Source of the DNA: Stenogyne calaminthoides
Lineage: Eukaryota; Streptophyta; Magnoliopsida; Lamiales; Lamiaceae
Direction of reading: 5' to 3'
Length of the DNA: 64,000 nt
Assembly (NCBI GenBank): GCA_037126765.1
Contig: JBBCBC010000001.1
Span: forward strand, 27,202,804 to 27,266,803
Part shown: positions 22,057 through 33,789 of the stretch, piece after piece
Position numbering within the stretch: position 1 is the stretch's first letter
Layout: each line of letters begins with the position of its first letter
The notes under the pieces: model-generated
What the model was told of the DNA's origin: nothing
Databases searched by the model: none
The model's input: the letters and a program-made list of their open reading frames with translations, nothing else
Translations under genes and position numbers: made by a program

Positions 22057-22071
22057 ACTCTCCCCACCTTT
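22057..22071 (-). promoter_or_regulatory. Gypsy polypurine tract
   Basis: Minus-strand aaggtggggagagt lies immediately upstream of the 3' LTR start, the plus-strand primer position of LTR retrotransposons. Confidence 0.7.
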
Positions 22072-22098
22072 TTAAAAATTTCGTCTCGAAATTTGGAC

Positions 22099-23769
22099 CT
22101 ATTTCTCAAAGAGTTCCGGGTATTTATTCAAAATGTCCCCTTCGCGCTCCCATGTTGCCTCTTCCTTTCCATGTCTATTCCATTGTACTAGCACTAAGGG
22201 TATGTCTCTATTCCTTAAAGTCTTTATTTTTCTTCCTAAAATGTTTATAGGTCGCTCTTCGTATGTAAAATCCTTATTGGCTTCTAAGTTTTCAAGTTTT
22301 ATATGGTGGTCGGGGTCCGGGACGTATCTCCGAAGCATTGATACGTGAAAAACATCATGAATTGCAGACAACTTTGGGGTTAGGGCAAGTCGATATGCCA
22401 CATCTCCAACTCGTTCTAAGATTTCAAACGGTCCTATGTATCTTAGTCTCAACTTTCCCCTTTTCCCAAATCGGACTATTCCTTTAATGGGTGAAACCCT
22501 TAGAAACACTTTCTCACCCTTTTCGAATTGTAAGTCCTTTCTCCATGAGTTTGCATAAGACTTTTGCCGATTCTGGGCGATCTTGATTTTCTCTCGAATC
22601 TTATTGATTGCTTCCACAGATTTCTCCACTAGTTCTGGGCCCAATATTTTTCTCACTCCAACTTCATCCCAATGAATGGGTGTTCTGCATCTTCGTCCAT
22701 AGAGTGCCTCGTATGGTGCTATCCCAATGGTAGACTGATAGCTATTATTGTATGCGAATTCTACTAAGGACAAGTAATCTTCCCAGCTCCCTTCAAAGTC
22801 CAAAATACATGTCCTCAGCAGATCTTCTAAGATCCGATTAGTTCTTTCTGATTGTCCATCGGTTTGCGGATGGAAAGCAGTACTGAAATTCAGTTTTGTG
22901 CCCATTGCCAATTGCAAACTCTTCCAAAACTTTGAAGTGAACCGCGGATCACGATTAGAGACAATCGACACTGGAACTCTGTGTAACCGTACTACCTCAT
23001 CCATGTACAATTTAGCCAGTCGATTCATTGGATAGTTCATCTTGACTGGTATAAATCGCGCAACTTTGGTTAGCCTATCGACTACAACCCATACAGCTTC
23101 ATGTTGTTTAGGACTTCTAGGTAAACCCGTCACAAAATCCATTGTCACATGTTTCCATTTCCACTCTGGGATTTCAAGCGGTTTCAACAATCCTGTTGGG
23201 CAATGATGTTCAGACTTGATCATTTGGCAGGTAAGGCACCTTCTAACAAATTGTGCGATGGAGCGTTTCATGCCTTTCCACCAAAAGTTTCTTTTGAGGT
23301 CTTTGTACATCTTTATTCCACCTGGATGCGCGGTATACGGTGTGCTATGAGCTTCTCTCATTATCTTATCCCGCAAGTCATCCTTCTTCGGTATACAGAT
23401 TCTTCCCCTGAATATTAATGCCCCATCTGAGGCCATAGTAAAGTCTGTGGTTAAATTTTCTTTGACTTTGTTGCTCATCAGTTGAAGGAATTGATCGTTC
23501 CTTTGGGCCTCTATTATTTGTCTTCTCAACGTTGGCTGAACGGACATTGTGGCTAAGATTGAAGTTGTCTGATTTAGTTTGACAATGGTTAACTTCATCC
23601 TACCAAATTCTTCAATCAGTCGATCTTGTTGGGTCAGTAGTGATGTCAATTGGCCTTCGCTCTCCCTGTTAAGTGCATCTGCCACCACATTTGCCTTGCC
23701 TGGATGGTAGAGGATGGTACAATCATAATCTTTCACCAATTCCAGCCACCTTCTCTGATCCATATTCAA
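22099..23769 (-). CDS. Gypsy polyprotein, RNase H end plus integrase plus C-terminal chromodomain-like region
   Basis: An open frame of 556 codons. From the N-terminus: the end of RNase H (DALNRE), the H2C2 zinc-binding integrase N-domain (HPGGIKMYKDL...CLTCQMIK), the DDE core (MDFVTGLPRS; NRDPRFTSKFW; GQSERTNRILEDLLR), YNNSYQSTIGIAPYEALYG, a GPFEILERVG module, and a C-terminal RNRDIPLVLVQWNRHGKEEATWERE segment split here as RNRDIPLVLVQW / GKEEATWERE, typical of the Tekay/Del chromodomain-like tail. The residue that should be the second catalytic Asp is Asn (SNRD in place of SDRD), so this integrase is predicted inactive although the frame is open. Confidence 0.92.
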   Translation of the reverse strand: MNMDQRRWLELVKDYDCTILYHPGKANVVADALNRESEGQLTSLLTQQDRLIEEFGRMKLTIVKLNQTTSILATMSVQPTLRRQIIEAQRNDQFLQLMSNKVKENLTTDFTMASDGALIFRGRICIPKKDDLRDKIMREAHSTPYTAHPGGIKMYKDLKRNFWWKGMKRSIAQFVRRCLTCQMIKSEHHCPTGLLKPLEIPEWKWKHVTMDFVTGLPRSPKQHEAVWVVVDRLTKVARFIPVKMNYPMNRLAKLYMDEVVRLHRVPVSIVSNRDPRFTSKFWKSLQLAMGTKLNFSTAFHPQTDGQSERTNRILEDLLRTCILDFEGSWEDYLSLVEFAYNNSYQSTIGIAPYEALYGRRCRTPIHWDEVGVRKILGPELVEKSVEAINKIREKIKIAQNRQKSYANSWRKDLQFEKGEKVFLRVSPIKGIVRFGKRGKLRLRYIGPFEILERVGDVAYRLALTPKLSAIHDVFHVSMLRRYVPDPDHHIKLENLEANKDFTYEERPINILGRKIKTLRNRDIPLVLVQWNRHGKEEATWEREGDILNKYPELFEK

Positions 23770-25253
23770 CTCCTTTTGTGTGAAAAAAATATTTCAGACT
23801 CTTATGGTCTGTGTAAATTTCACACTTTCCACCATACAAATAATGTCTCCAAATTTTCAAGGCATGCACAACTGCGGCTAGTTCTAAGTCGTGTGTCGGA
23901 TAATTTTGCTCATGTATCTTCAACTATCGTGGCGCATAAGCTATGACTTTCCCGTGTTGCATCAAAACACATCCCAAACCCGACTTAGAGGGGCCCGTGT
24001 AGATCACAAACCCTTTTGATCCTTCGAGAAACTATCAGAACTGGTACTGTCGTTAGTTTCCTTTTTAGCTCTTGAAAACTGGCTTCGCACTCGGGTGTCC
24101 ACTCGAATTTTTCACTCTTCTTCGTAAGATGCGTGAGTGGGTTTGCAATACGTGAAAAGTTTTGTATGAATCTTCGGTAGTAGCCTACCAAGCCAAGAAA
24201 ACTGTGAACTTCATTCGCATTTACTAGTACCTTTCAATTCAGAACCGTCTCGACTTTAGCGGGGTCAACTTCTATCCCTTGCGTCGTGATCACATGTCCT
24301 AGAAAAGCCACCTTGTTAAGCCAAAACTCACACTTCTAGAACTGTTTTGAGGTGTCCCTCATGTTGCTTGGCATCCTTTGAGTAAATCAGAATATCATCG
24401 ATAAACACAATGACGAATTTATCCACAGTCATGGAACACACGATTCATCAGATCCATGAACACTGCAGGCGCATTTGTAACTCCAAAAGGCATTACAGTG
24501 AATTCATAATGACCGTATTGGGTCCTAAATGCAATTTTAGGAATGTCGTTTTCTCTGACCTTGAGCTGGTGATACCCAGACCTAAGGTCGATCTTGGAAA
24601 ACACTCCAGTATTCTTCAACTGATAAAAAAGATCCTCAATCCTCGGCAACGGGTATTTATTTTTAATGGTCAATCGATTAAGTTATCGGTAGTCGATGCA
24701 CATCCTCATTGACCTGTCTTTCTTTTTCACGAATAAAACCGGTGCTCCCCAAGGAGAAGCGTTAGGTCGGATAAACTTCTTATCTAACAGCTCCTCCAAT
24801 TGTGTCTTTAGTTTCTGTAATTCTTTCGATGCCATACGATACGGAGCCTTCGATACTGGTGCAGCTGCAGGAATCAGGTCGAGGGTAAACTCTATGGACC
24901 GATCGGGTGGGATCCCGGATAAATCTTCTAGAAAGACGTCAGGGTAGTCCTTCACTATCAACACATCTGCTGGTGTCAACTAATCTTGTCCAACTTTCAC
25001 AATATTCACAAGGTACACCTCACATCTTTTTCTTCACAACAGTTTAATTGCCTTCATTTCAGATATAAAAGGTAGGTGTTCTCGCGTATTTGTCCCATAA
25101 AATGTAAGACGTTGGTCGTCTGATGTTTCTAGGTCCACTTCCCATTCTACACATCGGATCACCGCCTTGTGCTTGCTTAACCAATCATCCCTAATATGAT
25201 ATCGAAACCCTTCGTTCCGATCACGTGCAAATCAGTAGGTACGTCGCATCCAC
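23723..25253 (-). pseudogene. Gypsy polyprotein, reverse transcriptase and RNase H, frameshifted
   Basis: Minus-strand frames in order: DIILGM.WLSKHKAVIR just right of the copia insertion (protease to RT linker); PVSKAPYRMASKELQKLKTQ; GAPVLFVKKKDRSMRMCIDYR; IKNKYPLPRIEDLF; FSKIDLRSGYHQLKVR; the palm motif FIDDIL at about 24390 (the gypsy equivalent of YVDD with both Asp present); LVGYYRRFIQNFSRIANPLT; then RNase H with YPTHDLELAAVVHALKIWRH and IYTDHKSLKYFF. Several one-base shifts and a stop separate them. It continues the gag-protease segment at 39739-41048 across the nested copia element. Confidence 0.85.
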
Positions 25254-26068
25254 TGTTGAGAGATGAATTTAATAAAAGATATATGATTTTGATTAGATCC
25301 CAAAATACCCTGAGTATGACATGTTCAGATTGATCTTGTTAGTTGAGTCAGGATTCAGTTTTAGAATATTCAGGATGTTATCTGCAAAATGTATAGTCAG
25401 CAGATATAGTTCAGATAGGTTACAAGACTCGATTAAAACCGAGATCTCAAAGACTTCGATGAGATCTTGAGGAACCAAGACTTCAAAGACGAAGATTCAA
25501 TGTATCGGTCGATGAGACTCGAAGACTCAAGACTCGAAAGACCACGAAGACTCGAAGACTCACGAAGACACAAGATCAAGACTTCGAAGAATGTCTTGAA
25601 TGCTTCGATATAAACCTGAATGTTCCTAGGCACTGAATATATCTATCTGAAGGATGCAATACTGAGAAGATCGCGATTCATTAGAAAATAGATATTTGCC
25701 TAGACATTCAAATGCAGACAAAAGGAACTAAGTCAGAAGTGTTATTAAGGTTATATCAAACTCAGAGTTTGTAACCAAAAAGAGCCATTGAAGGTGTCTA
25801 CCTTTAGCTGGAGACAAAAGTCAAAAAGAGGAAGACGACATCATCAGTACCATCACCGACATTTGCGAAGGATGGTCGTTGAAAAGGATGTCAAGTACAA
25901 AAAAGTTCCATCGCAAAAAGTGAAGACCGGCTACATGAAAGGCTATTGCCTAAAACGTGTTAGGGAGTTTCAAACCCTAAATATAGCCGTTTCTCACACA
26001 CCATAAGAGGGAACTCACGAAGCTGTCTCTCCAACGGATAGTTTTCAAAAGTGACCTTGGTGTATGCC

Positions 26069-26076
26069 TATAAATA
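26069..26076 (+). promoter_or_regulatory. LTR TATA box (TATAAATA)
   Basis: TATAAATA in a gtatgcctataaatactgg context, repeated at 38628-38635 in the 3' LTR. This position is about 815 bp into the LTR and would define the U3/R boundary roughly 30 bp downstream. Confidence 0.7.
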
Positions 26077-26379
26077 CTGGTGACCCTCTACATTGTAAGG
26101 TGACGGGAAATTTATACCCAACTCAAGAGCTCATACTTATTCTTGCAAAAGTTAAAGCACTCGAAAAACTTAGAATTTCCCAAGTGCTTCTATATTGAAG
26201 AGAGCTCACTATACTAAGCCTAGCTTGATAAGAATTATCCAAAGCTTAGTCGAGATATCCTAACCCTTTGCATTATGCTTCATTGTAAAGGATATCTCAT
26301 CCTAGTTGGAAACTAACCGAGAAACCCCAAACCCTTGAGAAGGTAGTTGGAGTGTGTTTGTTGGTGAAAAGAGTTGTAA

Positions 26380-26590
26380 AGAGTTAGTAAACTACGCGGA
26401 GTAGTCAGAAAACTCTAGAGGAGAAGTTAGTAAGCTACAGGGGTAGTCTGAAAGCTTGTTTGTGTTTGAGTAAGTAAACTACGGAGGTAGTCAGAAAACT
26501 CAAGGTCGGGTTGAGTAAGTAAACTACGGGAGTGTCGAAAAACTCGTACGAAGTTGAGTAAGTAAACTACGCAAGGTAGTCAGAAAGCTC
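26380..26590 (+). repeat. LTR-internal tandem repeat, 43-50 bp unit
   Basis: Five imperfect units of the type (gag)taagtaaactacg..agtagtcagaaaactc. The same array is at about 38935-39150 in the 3' LTR. One unit here has gtgtcgaaaaactcg where the 3' LTR has gtagtcagaaaactca. Confidence 0.8.
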
Positions 26591-27178
26591 AGAAGTTGAT
26601 AGTGAATTTCTCTGAGGATCAGAGAGAGTGGACGTAGGAGCTTGAGTCTCTGAACCACTATAATTGCTGTGTTCTTTATTGCTTTCCTTATATGTGCTTA
26701 ACTGTTGCATTGACTTGATTTTGAGAGCATACTTTTCACTGATATTCAGTTGGAATCAATCCACTGAAGTTGCATAAGTGAATCACAGCTTAATCACTAT
26801 TTCATAAAGGGAAGGTTTTCAGCAAAGCTTAAAACGAGTATAAACTAAAGGGCCAACCATTCCGCACGACTGAGTAGCTAGAACAAATAGTTATCAAACT
26901 GAACTCTCATTTGAGGATTCAGTAAGTTAGTTATCTGATCCAAGCAACTCAGGATCTCGACACTCGTGACTCGGTTGGGATTATCGAGGGTATCTGAAAG
27001 CGGCTCGGGATCACTTGTCTCGATGACTTTGACTCGACTCAGAGCGATCTCGTGCTTCTCGAACCTAATCTTCGTGATTATCGACCCAAGTGACCTCGAT
27101 GAAGAAAAAGTTTTAAAAACACCGAACACGTGTATTCCCCCATACACGCGTGTAAGACTCGTTTTACCGACCAACAAG

Positions 27179-27190
27179 TGGTATCGAGCG
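27179..27190 (+). promoter_or_regulatory. Primer-binding site (initiator Met tRNA), altered
   Basis: Reads TGGTATCGAGCGG two bases after the LTR. The canonical plant copia PBS is TGGTATCAGAGC, which is seen unaltered at 42867 and 59581. The lost A is in a CAG, matching the window-wide pattern. Confidence 0.85.
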
Positions 27191-27309
27191 GTGGTTCAAC
27201 TTTACCACCTGCTGTGTTGACCAAAGTTTTATTTTCAAAAATACTTGTGGTTTATCTGAACTGATCTTATTTGCTGAAATTTTTTTATTCTTTTCAAAAG
27301 ATCAGAAAA

Positions 27310-29720
27310 ATGTCTTCTAAAAAGCTTCTCATGTTCTCAGTGGAGAACTATGACCTATGGAGACTGAGAATGCAGGCTCATCTCAGATTCCAAACATGAG
27401 CGTATGTGGAGAGTGGTCTCTCAAGGACCATTCCAATTTCTTGTAGTGAATCCCGGAGGAGCGAAGATGAGAGAATTGATCCTAGAGCGAGAATTTCCTA
27501 AGTCGATGACCAACCGACTCTGAGGAGAGAAAGTTAGTCAATCTAGACTACATTGCAAAAGACACACTATCTGAAGACAATTGATGATGGTGTGATGGGA
27601 ATGATCTCTCACCGTAATCTTGCTAAAGAGATTTGGGATACACTAGGCATTATGTGCCAAGGCACGATCATATATAAAAGAAAACAAACTTTCAAAGGCA
27701 ATTGGAAAGTTTGATAGTTTTGAAATGGATGATGGTGAATCAATAGACAAATTGGAAGTCGATTCACTAAAGCATCATGAATGATCTAAATGCACTTGGA
27801 AAGAAATATCCACAGAGAGAAGTTGCATTGAAAATTCTTAGAGGTCTTTCTAAGAAATGGGATATTCATGCAAAGGGTGATTGAAAACACCAAGAATATT
27901 AATGCAATGCCTTACCAACAAGTCTTCTCTCGAAAAATAAGGCCTATGAATTTGTAATTGATAAGAAATCCAAAAAAAGGTCGACAAAGAAAGATGATTC
28001 TTCATCGAGTAAAAATGTGGCTTTAAAAAGCCAAAGATAAAACACCTCAAAAAACTAGAGAGTTCGAGAACCCCATGCCAAAAAAATCGGGATGAGCTTG
28101 AGGAAACGCTAAAGACCGATGGCAAGGAGGTTTGATAGACTTAATAATAGATTTGGAAAATACAAAAAGCTATTACAGGAACCACAGTACCGGAAGAAAC
28201 CCGAGGACGATCAACCGAGAAGAAGAAGGACCTAAAAAGTTTGAGGATCTTCATCCGAAAGAAGGACTCCAAGTCCAAGGAAGAAAACGATCGGGATGAT
28301 GATACCAACAGATGCTATAATTGCGGAAAAAAGGTCACTTCCAAAGATGATTGTCCGTTTTGAGTGCTAAGGAGAGAAGAGAAAGGCAAGCTAAAAAGAG
28401 ACCGAAGTTCTTAAACAAAAAGGCCATGGTTGCGGAAGAAGAACACTCGGAGGAGGGATCTAGCTCTTGAGATGAGATATTCTCGACAAAGGAAAGTGAT
28501 GACATCTGTCGATGGCCATTGAGGAGGTAAACTCTTCTTTCTCTGTTCTTTGCTCCTACACTAGCACAAGAGTTTTCAAGTTCCACCGAAAACAAATCAT
28601 TTTGACTTTGATGGATTCTTTTGAGAATCGATGAAGGACTATCTTTGTTTTTGCAAGGACCGATAAATAGAACTCAAGAGCGAATAATAAGGAATCGAAA
28701 GTTTGAAAATCTAAAATGGAAAGACTCTAGCAATATTGAAATCACTTCTCAATTAATGGGAGCTACCGATGAATCGGATGTTCGAAAGTACAACTCTCGA
28801 GAGAAAGAGAAGTTGATAATGTCCCTAATCGAAAAGCTAGAAAATCCATCAAGAAATTCACTAATCGAAATCGAGTTCAATGACCTCTCTGAGAAGCATA
28901 AAAGTCTACAGAACTGTGAGGATAGTGCACAGAAGAAATTAACTCTATTGAATACTGCATCTTATATAATAGATGAAATTCAGAGTTACCAGAGATCTGT
29001 GACTATAAAAACTGGATTGGGATACATTCCAGGGGGAACCTCACAAGGTCATCTAAATGCTGCATCAAGTAGCAAGAAGACTATCTTTGTAAAACCAGTG
29101 GCACCTACACTTCAAACTGAAGTAATGCCCAAGGTTGTAGACAAGGGAAAAGGACCTATGGTCTCAGTAAAACTGAATGATCAGGTTAGAAAGCCCAAAC
29201 CTCAGGTGAAGGCTAGAAAACCCGAAACAGTCAGTTGGAAAGTTTCAGGCAAGTACTTCAAAGCCTCGGGCTAAGAATGCAAACCTGAAAGGCTCCACAT
29301 CGAACCATCGGAGGAATCATCGGATGAGAAACACTCAACAGAGACATTCTCAACCAAGAGACCAAGTCCTCAAGATATCTTTGAAAAGACCAGATTCGAA
29401 AGATGCACAACCCGAACCCCACTTGCCTAAGGGTAAAGGTTATCTCAACTGGGGTCAACAAAGATTTAGACCGCCACCGTGAAGCCAAAGCAAATGAAAT
29501 GAAGGCCTGAACCAAAGAAGAATTCAAGGGCACATGTTCATGCTAAAGCTAGCACACATACACAGAAAACTGCTAAGGCACCTAGAGTAGTAGATGTGTA
29601 TGTTGATGTTTATGGAAGACAAATTAGCTACTCTAAAGTGATTAGAGTTGTCGAGGATTTGGATTCCGAAGGTACATCTAACCTTGTAGGACCCTACACA
29701 AACCGGGTACCTAAGAATTG
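27310..29720 (+). pseudogene. SIRE-type gag (capsid/nucleocapsid), frame broken
   Basis: The ATG at 27310 begins MSSKKLLMFSVENYDLWRLR, the usual gag start of plant SIRE elements. The frame then breaks repeatedly to 28600. It is recognisable by LAKEIWDTL and by a CCHC zinc knuckle CYNCGKK.HF at about 28310-28365. A 217-codon open frame (28621-29274) carries a Lys/Glu-rich predicted coiled coil. The end is at NRVPKN, stop about 29720. Most breaks coincide with altered CAG/CTG sites, so the native element may well encode an intact Gag. Confidence 0.8.
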
Positions 29721-29744
29721 ATCTGTTTTTCAGGAGGAAAAGAA

Positions 29745-32700
29745 GGGCACTAAGCTGATGAAAGATCACATGGCACTGATGAGCAGAGACGAAAAAGCTC
29801 CTGATATATGGTATCTTGACAGTGGATGTTAAAGACATATGACAGGATACAAGAAGATACTCGATGATTATGTTGAACAAAGAGGCCCACATATCACTTT
29901 TTGGAGATAACTCGAGGGACGGATCAAGGATATGGAACTTTGGAAGTCGACTCGATTCATATCCATGGTGTTTCATATGTATCTGGATTGAAGCATAACT
30001 TGCTTTCAATTAGCCAATTACTGTGATAAGGGTTTCAATGTTGAGTTCTCTAAGAACTTATGTTTTGTGAAAGATGATACGTCACGAAAAAGTATTCTTG
30101 ACCGGGTACAAGAAAAGGGAATGTGTATCTTGTCGATTGGAGTTCAACTCCTAAAGATACATGTTTAGTTGCTAAAAAGTTCCACGAGATACCGTTGGTT
30201 ATGGCATAAAAGAATGAATCACCTAAATTTCAAAACCCCGAACAAGCTTGCAAGATTAGCTCTTGTGAGAGGGTTGCCTAATGAAGTGTTCAATAAGGAA
30301 CATATTTGTGATGCGTGCGTGAAAAGAAAAACAAGTTAAAGCATCATTTAAAAGCAAAGTTGAAGTTTCTCTTGTGAGAATACTTGATTCTTGATATGGA
30401 TCTTTTTGGTCCTATAACACCGTGAGCACTAATGGCGGAAATACACATTGGTAGTAGTTGATGACTACTCAAGATATACTTGAGTCATATTCTTACTCGA
30501 TGAAAAAGAGACTTCGAATAAAGTCGCCAGAGTTCTTGAAAAGGCTCAAGATATTGAGAAAAATCGAGTGTGGTCAAAATCGATCGACAAAGGAACCGAA
30601 TTTATAAATCATATCATATCGATTCTTTGTCGGAGAATGGAATTTCACATGAAACATCACCGCAAGGACCCTCAACAAAATGGTGTTCTTTGAAAAGAAG
30701 GAACAGGACTCTCAAAGAAGTTCGCAGGACAATGATTCTTTGGTTTACATTCCTAAAAGGTTTTGGGTTTGAAGCCAACAACACTTGCATGCTACTCTCG
30801 AGCGGATCCATGCTAACCAAGAGTCAAGGCAAAACACCTTATGAGCTTTGGAATGAAAGGAAGCCTCTTGTTTCTTTCTTTTCGTGTGTTTGGTTGCAAG
30901 TGTTTCATACACAATAATGGTAAAGATCGGTTGAAAACATTTGATAGTAAAGGCGATGAAGGAATATTCTTAGGATATTACAAGTCAAGAAAGCTTTCGA
31001 GTTTACAATTGTAGAACTCTTATTGTGGAGGAAACACCTCATGTTGTTTTTTTGATGAATCTACTTGTGTTCGGAAGAAACAGAACATGATCTTGCGATG
31101 AACTGACTAAGAGGATCACCAGATTAAGCCCAAAATGAAAAGATAAATCATCCATTTGGCCCGAAAAGAAGAAGTCGGTCACTATCTATGATTGGAGTGA
31201 CTCGGGCTCGAATAAAGAAGTTCGGGATGGAAATCGGGATGGTGAGACTCAGAAAACCAACACTCCAAAGGTGACCAATCGACAGACACCGATTCGGACT
31301 CGGTATGTGATGCCAATGAAGATGTCGTCACAAATGAGGCAAATTCTGAATCTATCAACCAAAGGGGAACAAATGTCTCGACAATGTTTGCAATAGAATT
31401 TCCCGAGGAAGATGATTCCTTTCTCTTTTTTGTTGTTCCTAGGTTTATTGATTTAACTGAACCTAACACTTCAAATGTTGAGGATATTACTGAAGGGGGA
31501 ACATCAAGAAGGAAATGGTTAGATAGTCATCCTACAAGTCAGATTGTGGGTGATCTAACCGAAGGTGTTAAAACAAGAAGGTTCCATGGTGAGAGTGCAC
31601 TATTCTGGCCGCTTCCTATCGGAGAAAAGAACCTCTTGAGATTGGTGAAGCTCTACAAGATTCTCAATTTGGATTCTTCTATGCAAGATGAAATAATCAA
31701 TTCTCAAGGAATGAAGTATGGGAGCCGGGTAGATAGACCCGAAAAGGCACAATGTCATTGGAACCAAGTGGGTTTTCAAGAATAAAAGAGATGAAAACAA
31801 CAACATTGTGAGAAACAAGGCAAATTTAGTTGCACAAGGTTATTCCCAAGAAGAAGGCTTGGATTATGATGAAACCTTTGCACCTGTTGCAAGACTAGAA
31901 GCCATCGATTTTTTTTTGCATATCTTTGCCCACATGAAGTTCACAGTCTATCAAATGGATGTGAAAAGTGCATTTCTGAATCCGGTGTGCTTAAAGAAGA
32001 GGTTTATGTGGAACAACCTCCACGGTTTCAAACAGAATGACCAAGTTTACGTGCTCGGAAAAAGCTTTGTATGGTCTCAAACAAGCACCCGTGAGCATGG
32101 TATGATACTCTTTCTCAATTTCTTACTGACCATGATTTTGTCAAAGAGACTGTTGATAGAACTCTGTTCAGGATAGAGGATGGGGAAGATATCTTACTAG
32201 TTCAGATATATGTTGATGACATCATTTTTGGATCTCCAAACCATCAGCTGTGTGAAAAGTTTTCAACACTGATGAAAGGCAAGTTTGAGATGTCAATGAT
32301 GGGAGAGATGAATTTCTTTCTAGGTCTTCAAGTGAAACAATCAAAAGAAGGAATATTCATCAACCAGGCAAAGTACACCAGAGATCTGATTGCTAAATAT
32401 GGTGTACAGAATTGCAATACAGTTAGGATTCCTATGAATACTAACTACAAGATGGATCCTGATTCTGAAGGCAAATCAGTGAGTCATACTGATTATAGAG
32501 GAATCATTGGATCATTACTCTATCTCACAGCAAGTAGGCCGGATATAACATTTGCTGTTGGGTTATGTGCAAGATACCAAGCTAATCCTAAGGCTAGTCA
32601 CATGGAAGCTGCCAAAAAGATACTGAAGTATCTTAAAGGCACAGTGAATAGAGGATTATGGTATCCAGCTGATGATAACCTTGAATTAACCGGTTACTCG

Positions 32701-33149
32701 ATCTCGATTATGGAGGTTGCAGATTGACAGAAGTCCACTTCAGAACTTGTCAATTTCTAGGAAGTGGTGATATCTTGGTTTTCGAAGAAATGCACCTCGA
32801 AGAGCAACAAGTACTCTTGGGTTTAATACATGGTGCGGGAAGTCACAGGTGCTTTCGATTCTTTAGCTCGCACAACAATTAAGGGATTATAAAGTTGTAG
32901 CCAATGAAGTACCAATATTTTGTGACAATAATAGTGCCATTGCTATTTCACAAAAATCCGTATTGCACACCGGATGCAAGCATGTGGATATCGACATCAC
33001 TTCATCGAGATCATGTCGAGAAGAAGGACATAAGGATGGAGAAAATTCATACTGATAAGCAGAGAGCTGATATCTTGACTAAACCGTTGGCTGAATCAAG
33101 ATTTCAAGAACTTTTAGTTGAATTAGGGATGTTAGAACCAGGTGTATAG
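29745..33149 (+). pseudogene. SIRE-type pol: protease, integrase, reverse transcriptase, RNase H; frame broken
   Basis: Domains in copia order. Protease IWYLDSGC.RHMTG (D-S-G triad, 29808-29850). GAG-pre-integrase HKRMNHLNFKTPNKLARLAL (30200-30330) with CDACVKRK. Integrase fragments with DPQQNGV..RRNRTL (30665-30710). RT from TKWVFKNKRDE (31755) through VYQMDVKSAFLN (31950) and the active site YVDD (32207-32218, intact). A 151-codon open stretch 32272-32727 (FFLGLQVKQSKEGIFINQAK, YRGIIGSLLYLTASRPDI). RNase H ending ADILTKPLAESRFQELLVEL before the stop at 33149. The clean stretches lie where CAG/CTG are normal. Confidence 0.88.
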
Positions 33150-33657
33150 AGTAAAATCTGAAAAATTGAAGGTTTTCAGATGCATGAAGTTTTTCTCGAA
33201 TTCTCTCTTGAGAAGCTCGGATAAAATGGAAATCTTGAATCGGAGTCTCGAAAACTCAGATTCTTGAAGGTCAAGATTCGAAGCATCTTGAACCAATTCA
33301 AGATTTTCGATATTATCTTGACATTTTATCAAGATCGATTACTTTCGATAAAGACTGATAGAGGGAAATTAGTCTGAAGAAGTAATGACTCATGCGACTC
33401 ATTTATTGCTTAAGTAAAATTCAGTAATCATTCGCAATAAATACAAAACACCTGAGGAATGTTTGTTTTTGGGTGGGATCGTTTTAAATTCCGAAGAAGG
33501 TCAACAGTCATTTAATGCTCTGCTACATTAATGACCAATGAGGATGTTTTGGCGGCTTACTTTTCGGAGATCGTCGGTTCGTATACCCGATTAATCGGAG
33601 ATTAATCTCAATCGTTGTTTTTCACCTAACCAACACGATTCCCCATGATCTCGAAGC
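33150..33657 (+). other. Spacer between pol and third ORF
   Basis: About 500 bp without a coding frame. Positions 33180-33345 are dense in tcttga, tcaaga and tcga words, where related copies suggest tctga and tcaga. The minus ORF 33132-33332 is not a gene. Confidence 0.5.
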
Positions 33658-33665
33658 TATATAAA
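33658..33665 (+). promoter_or_regulatory. Internal TATA box for the third ORF
   Basis: TATATAAA in agctatataaacccc, 125 bp before the ATG at 33790. It is followed by a C/A-rich leader (ccattcaagccaaaatttta...cccaaaccctaaagc) that looks like a normal plant 5' UTR. This suggests that the third ORF has its own promoter instead of relying on the LTR transcript. Confidence 0.55.
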
Positions 33666-33789
33666 CCCCAATAAGCCATTCAAGCCAAAATTTTATCAAA
33701 CCCTTCGTTCCCAAATCCTCTGCAAATAAATTCCCTTTGCCCAGAAATTCCCAAACCCTAAAGCTTCATTTCTTCAATCAATCTCTAAA

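Larger units (their letters stand above)
25254..27176 (+). repeat. 5' LTR of the SIRE/Maximus-type element
   Basis: Starts TGTTGAGAGATG and ends CCAACA. TATA box TATAAATA at 26069-26076. A tandem array of 43-50 bp units (gtaaactacg...gtagtcagaaaactc) at about 26380-26590. The block gtggacgtagg...gaaccactata at about 26627-26665. The ends (25430-25620 and 26950-27176) show the CAG/CTG-to-CG pattern relative to the 3' LTR; the middle does not. Confidence 0.93.

Noticed and set aside
23149..23946. Plus-strand ORFs over the gypsy integrase and RNase H
   Set aside because: Antisense shadows of the minus-strand polyprotein with clear catalytic motifs.
27179..27190. tRNA-like sequence at LTR edges (also 42867, 57983, 59581)
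   Set aside because: These are 12-base primer-binding sites complementary to a tRNA end, not tRNA genes.
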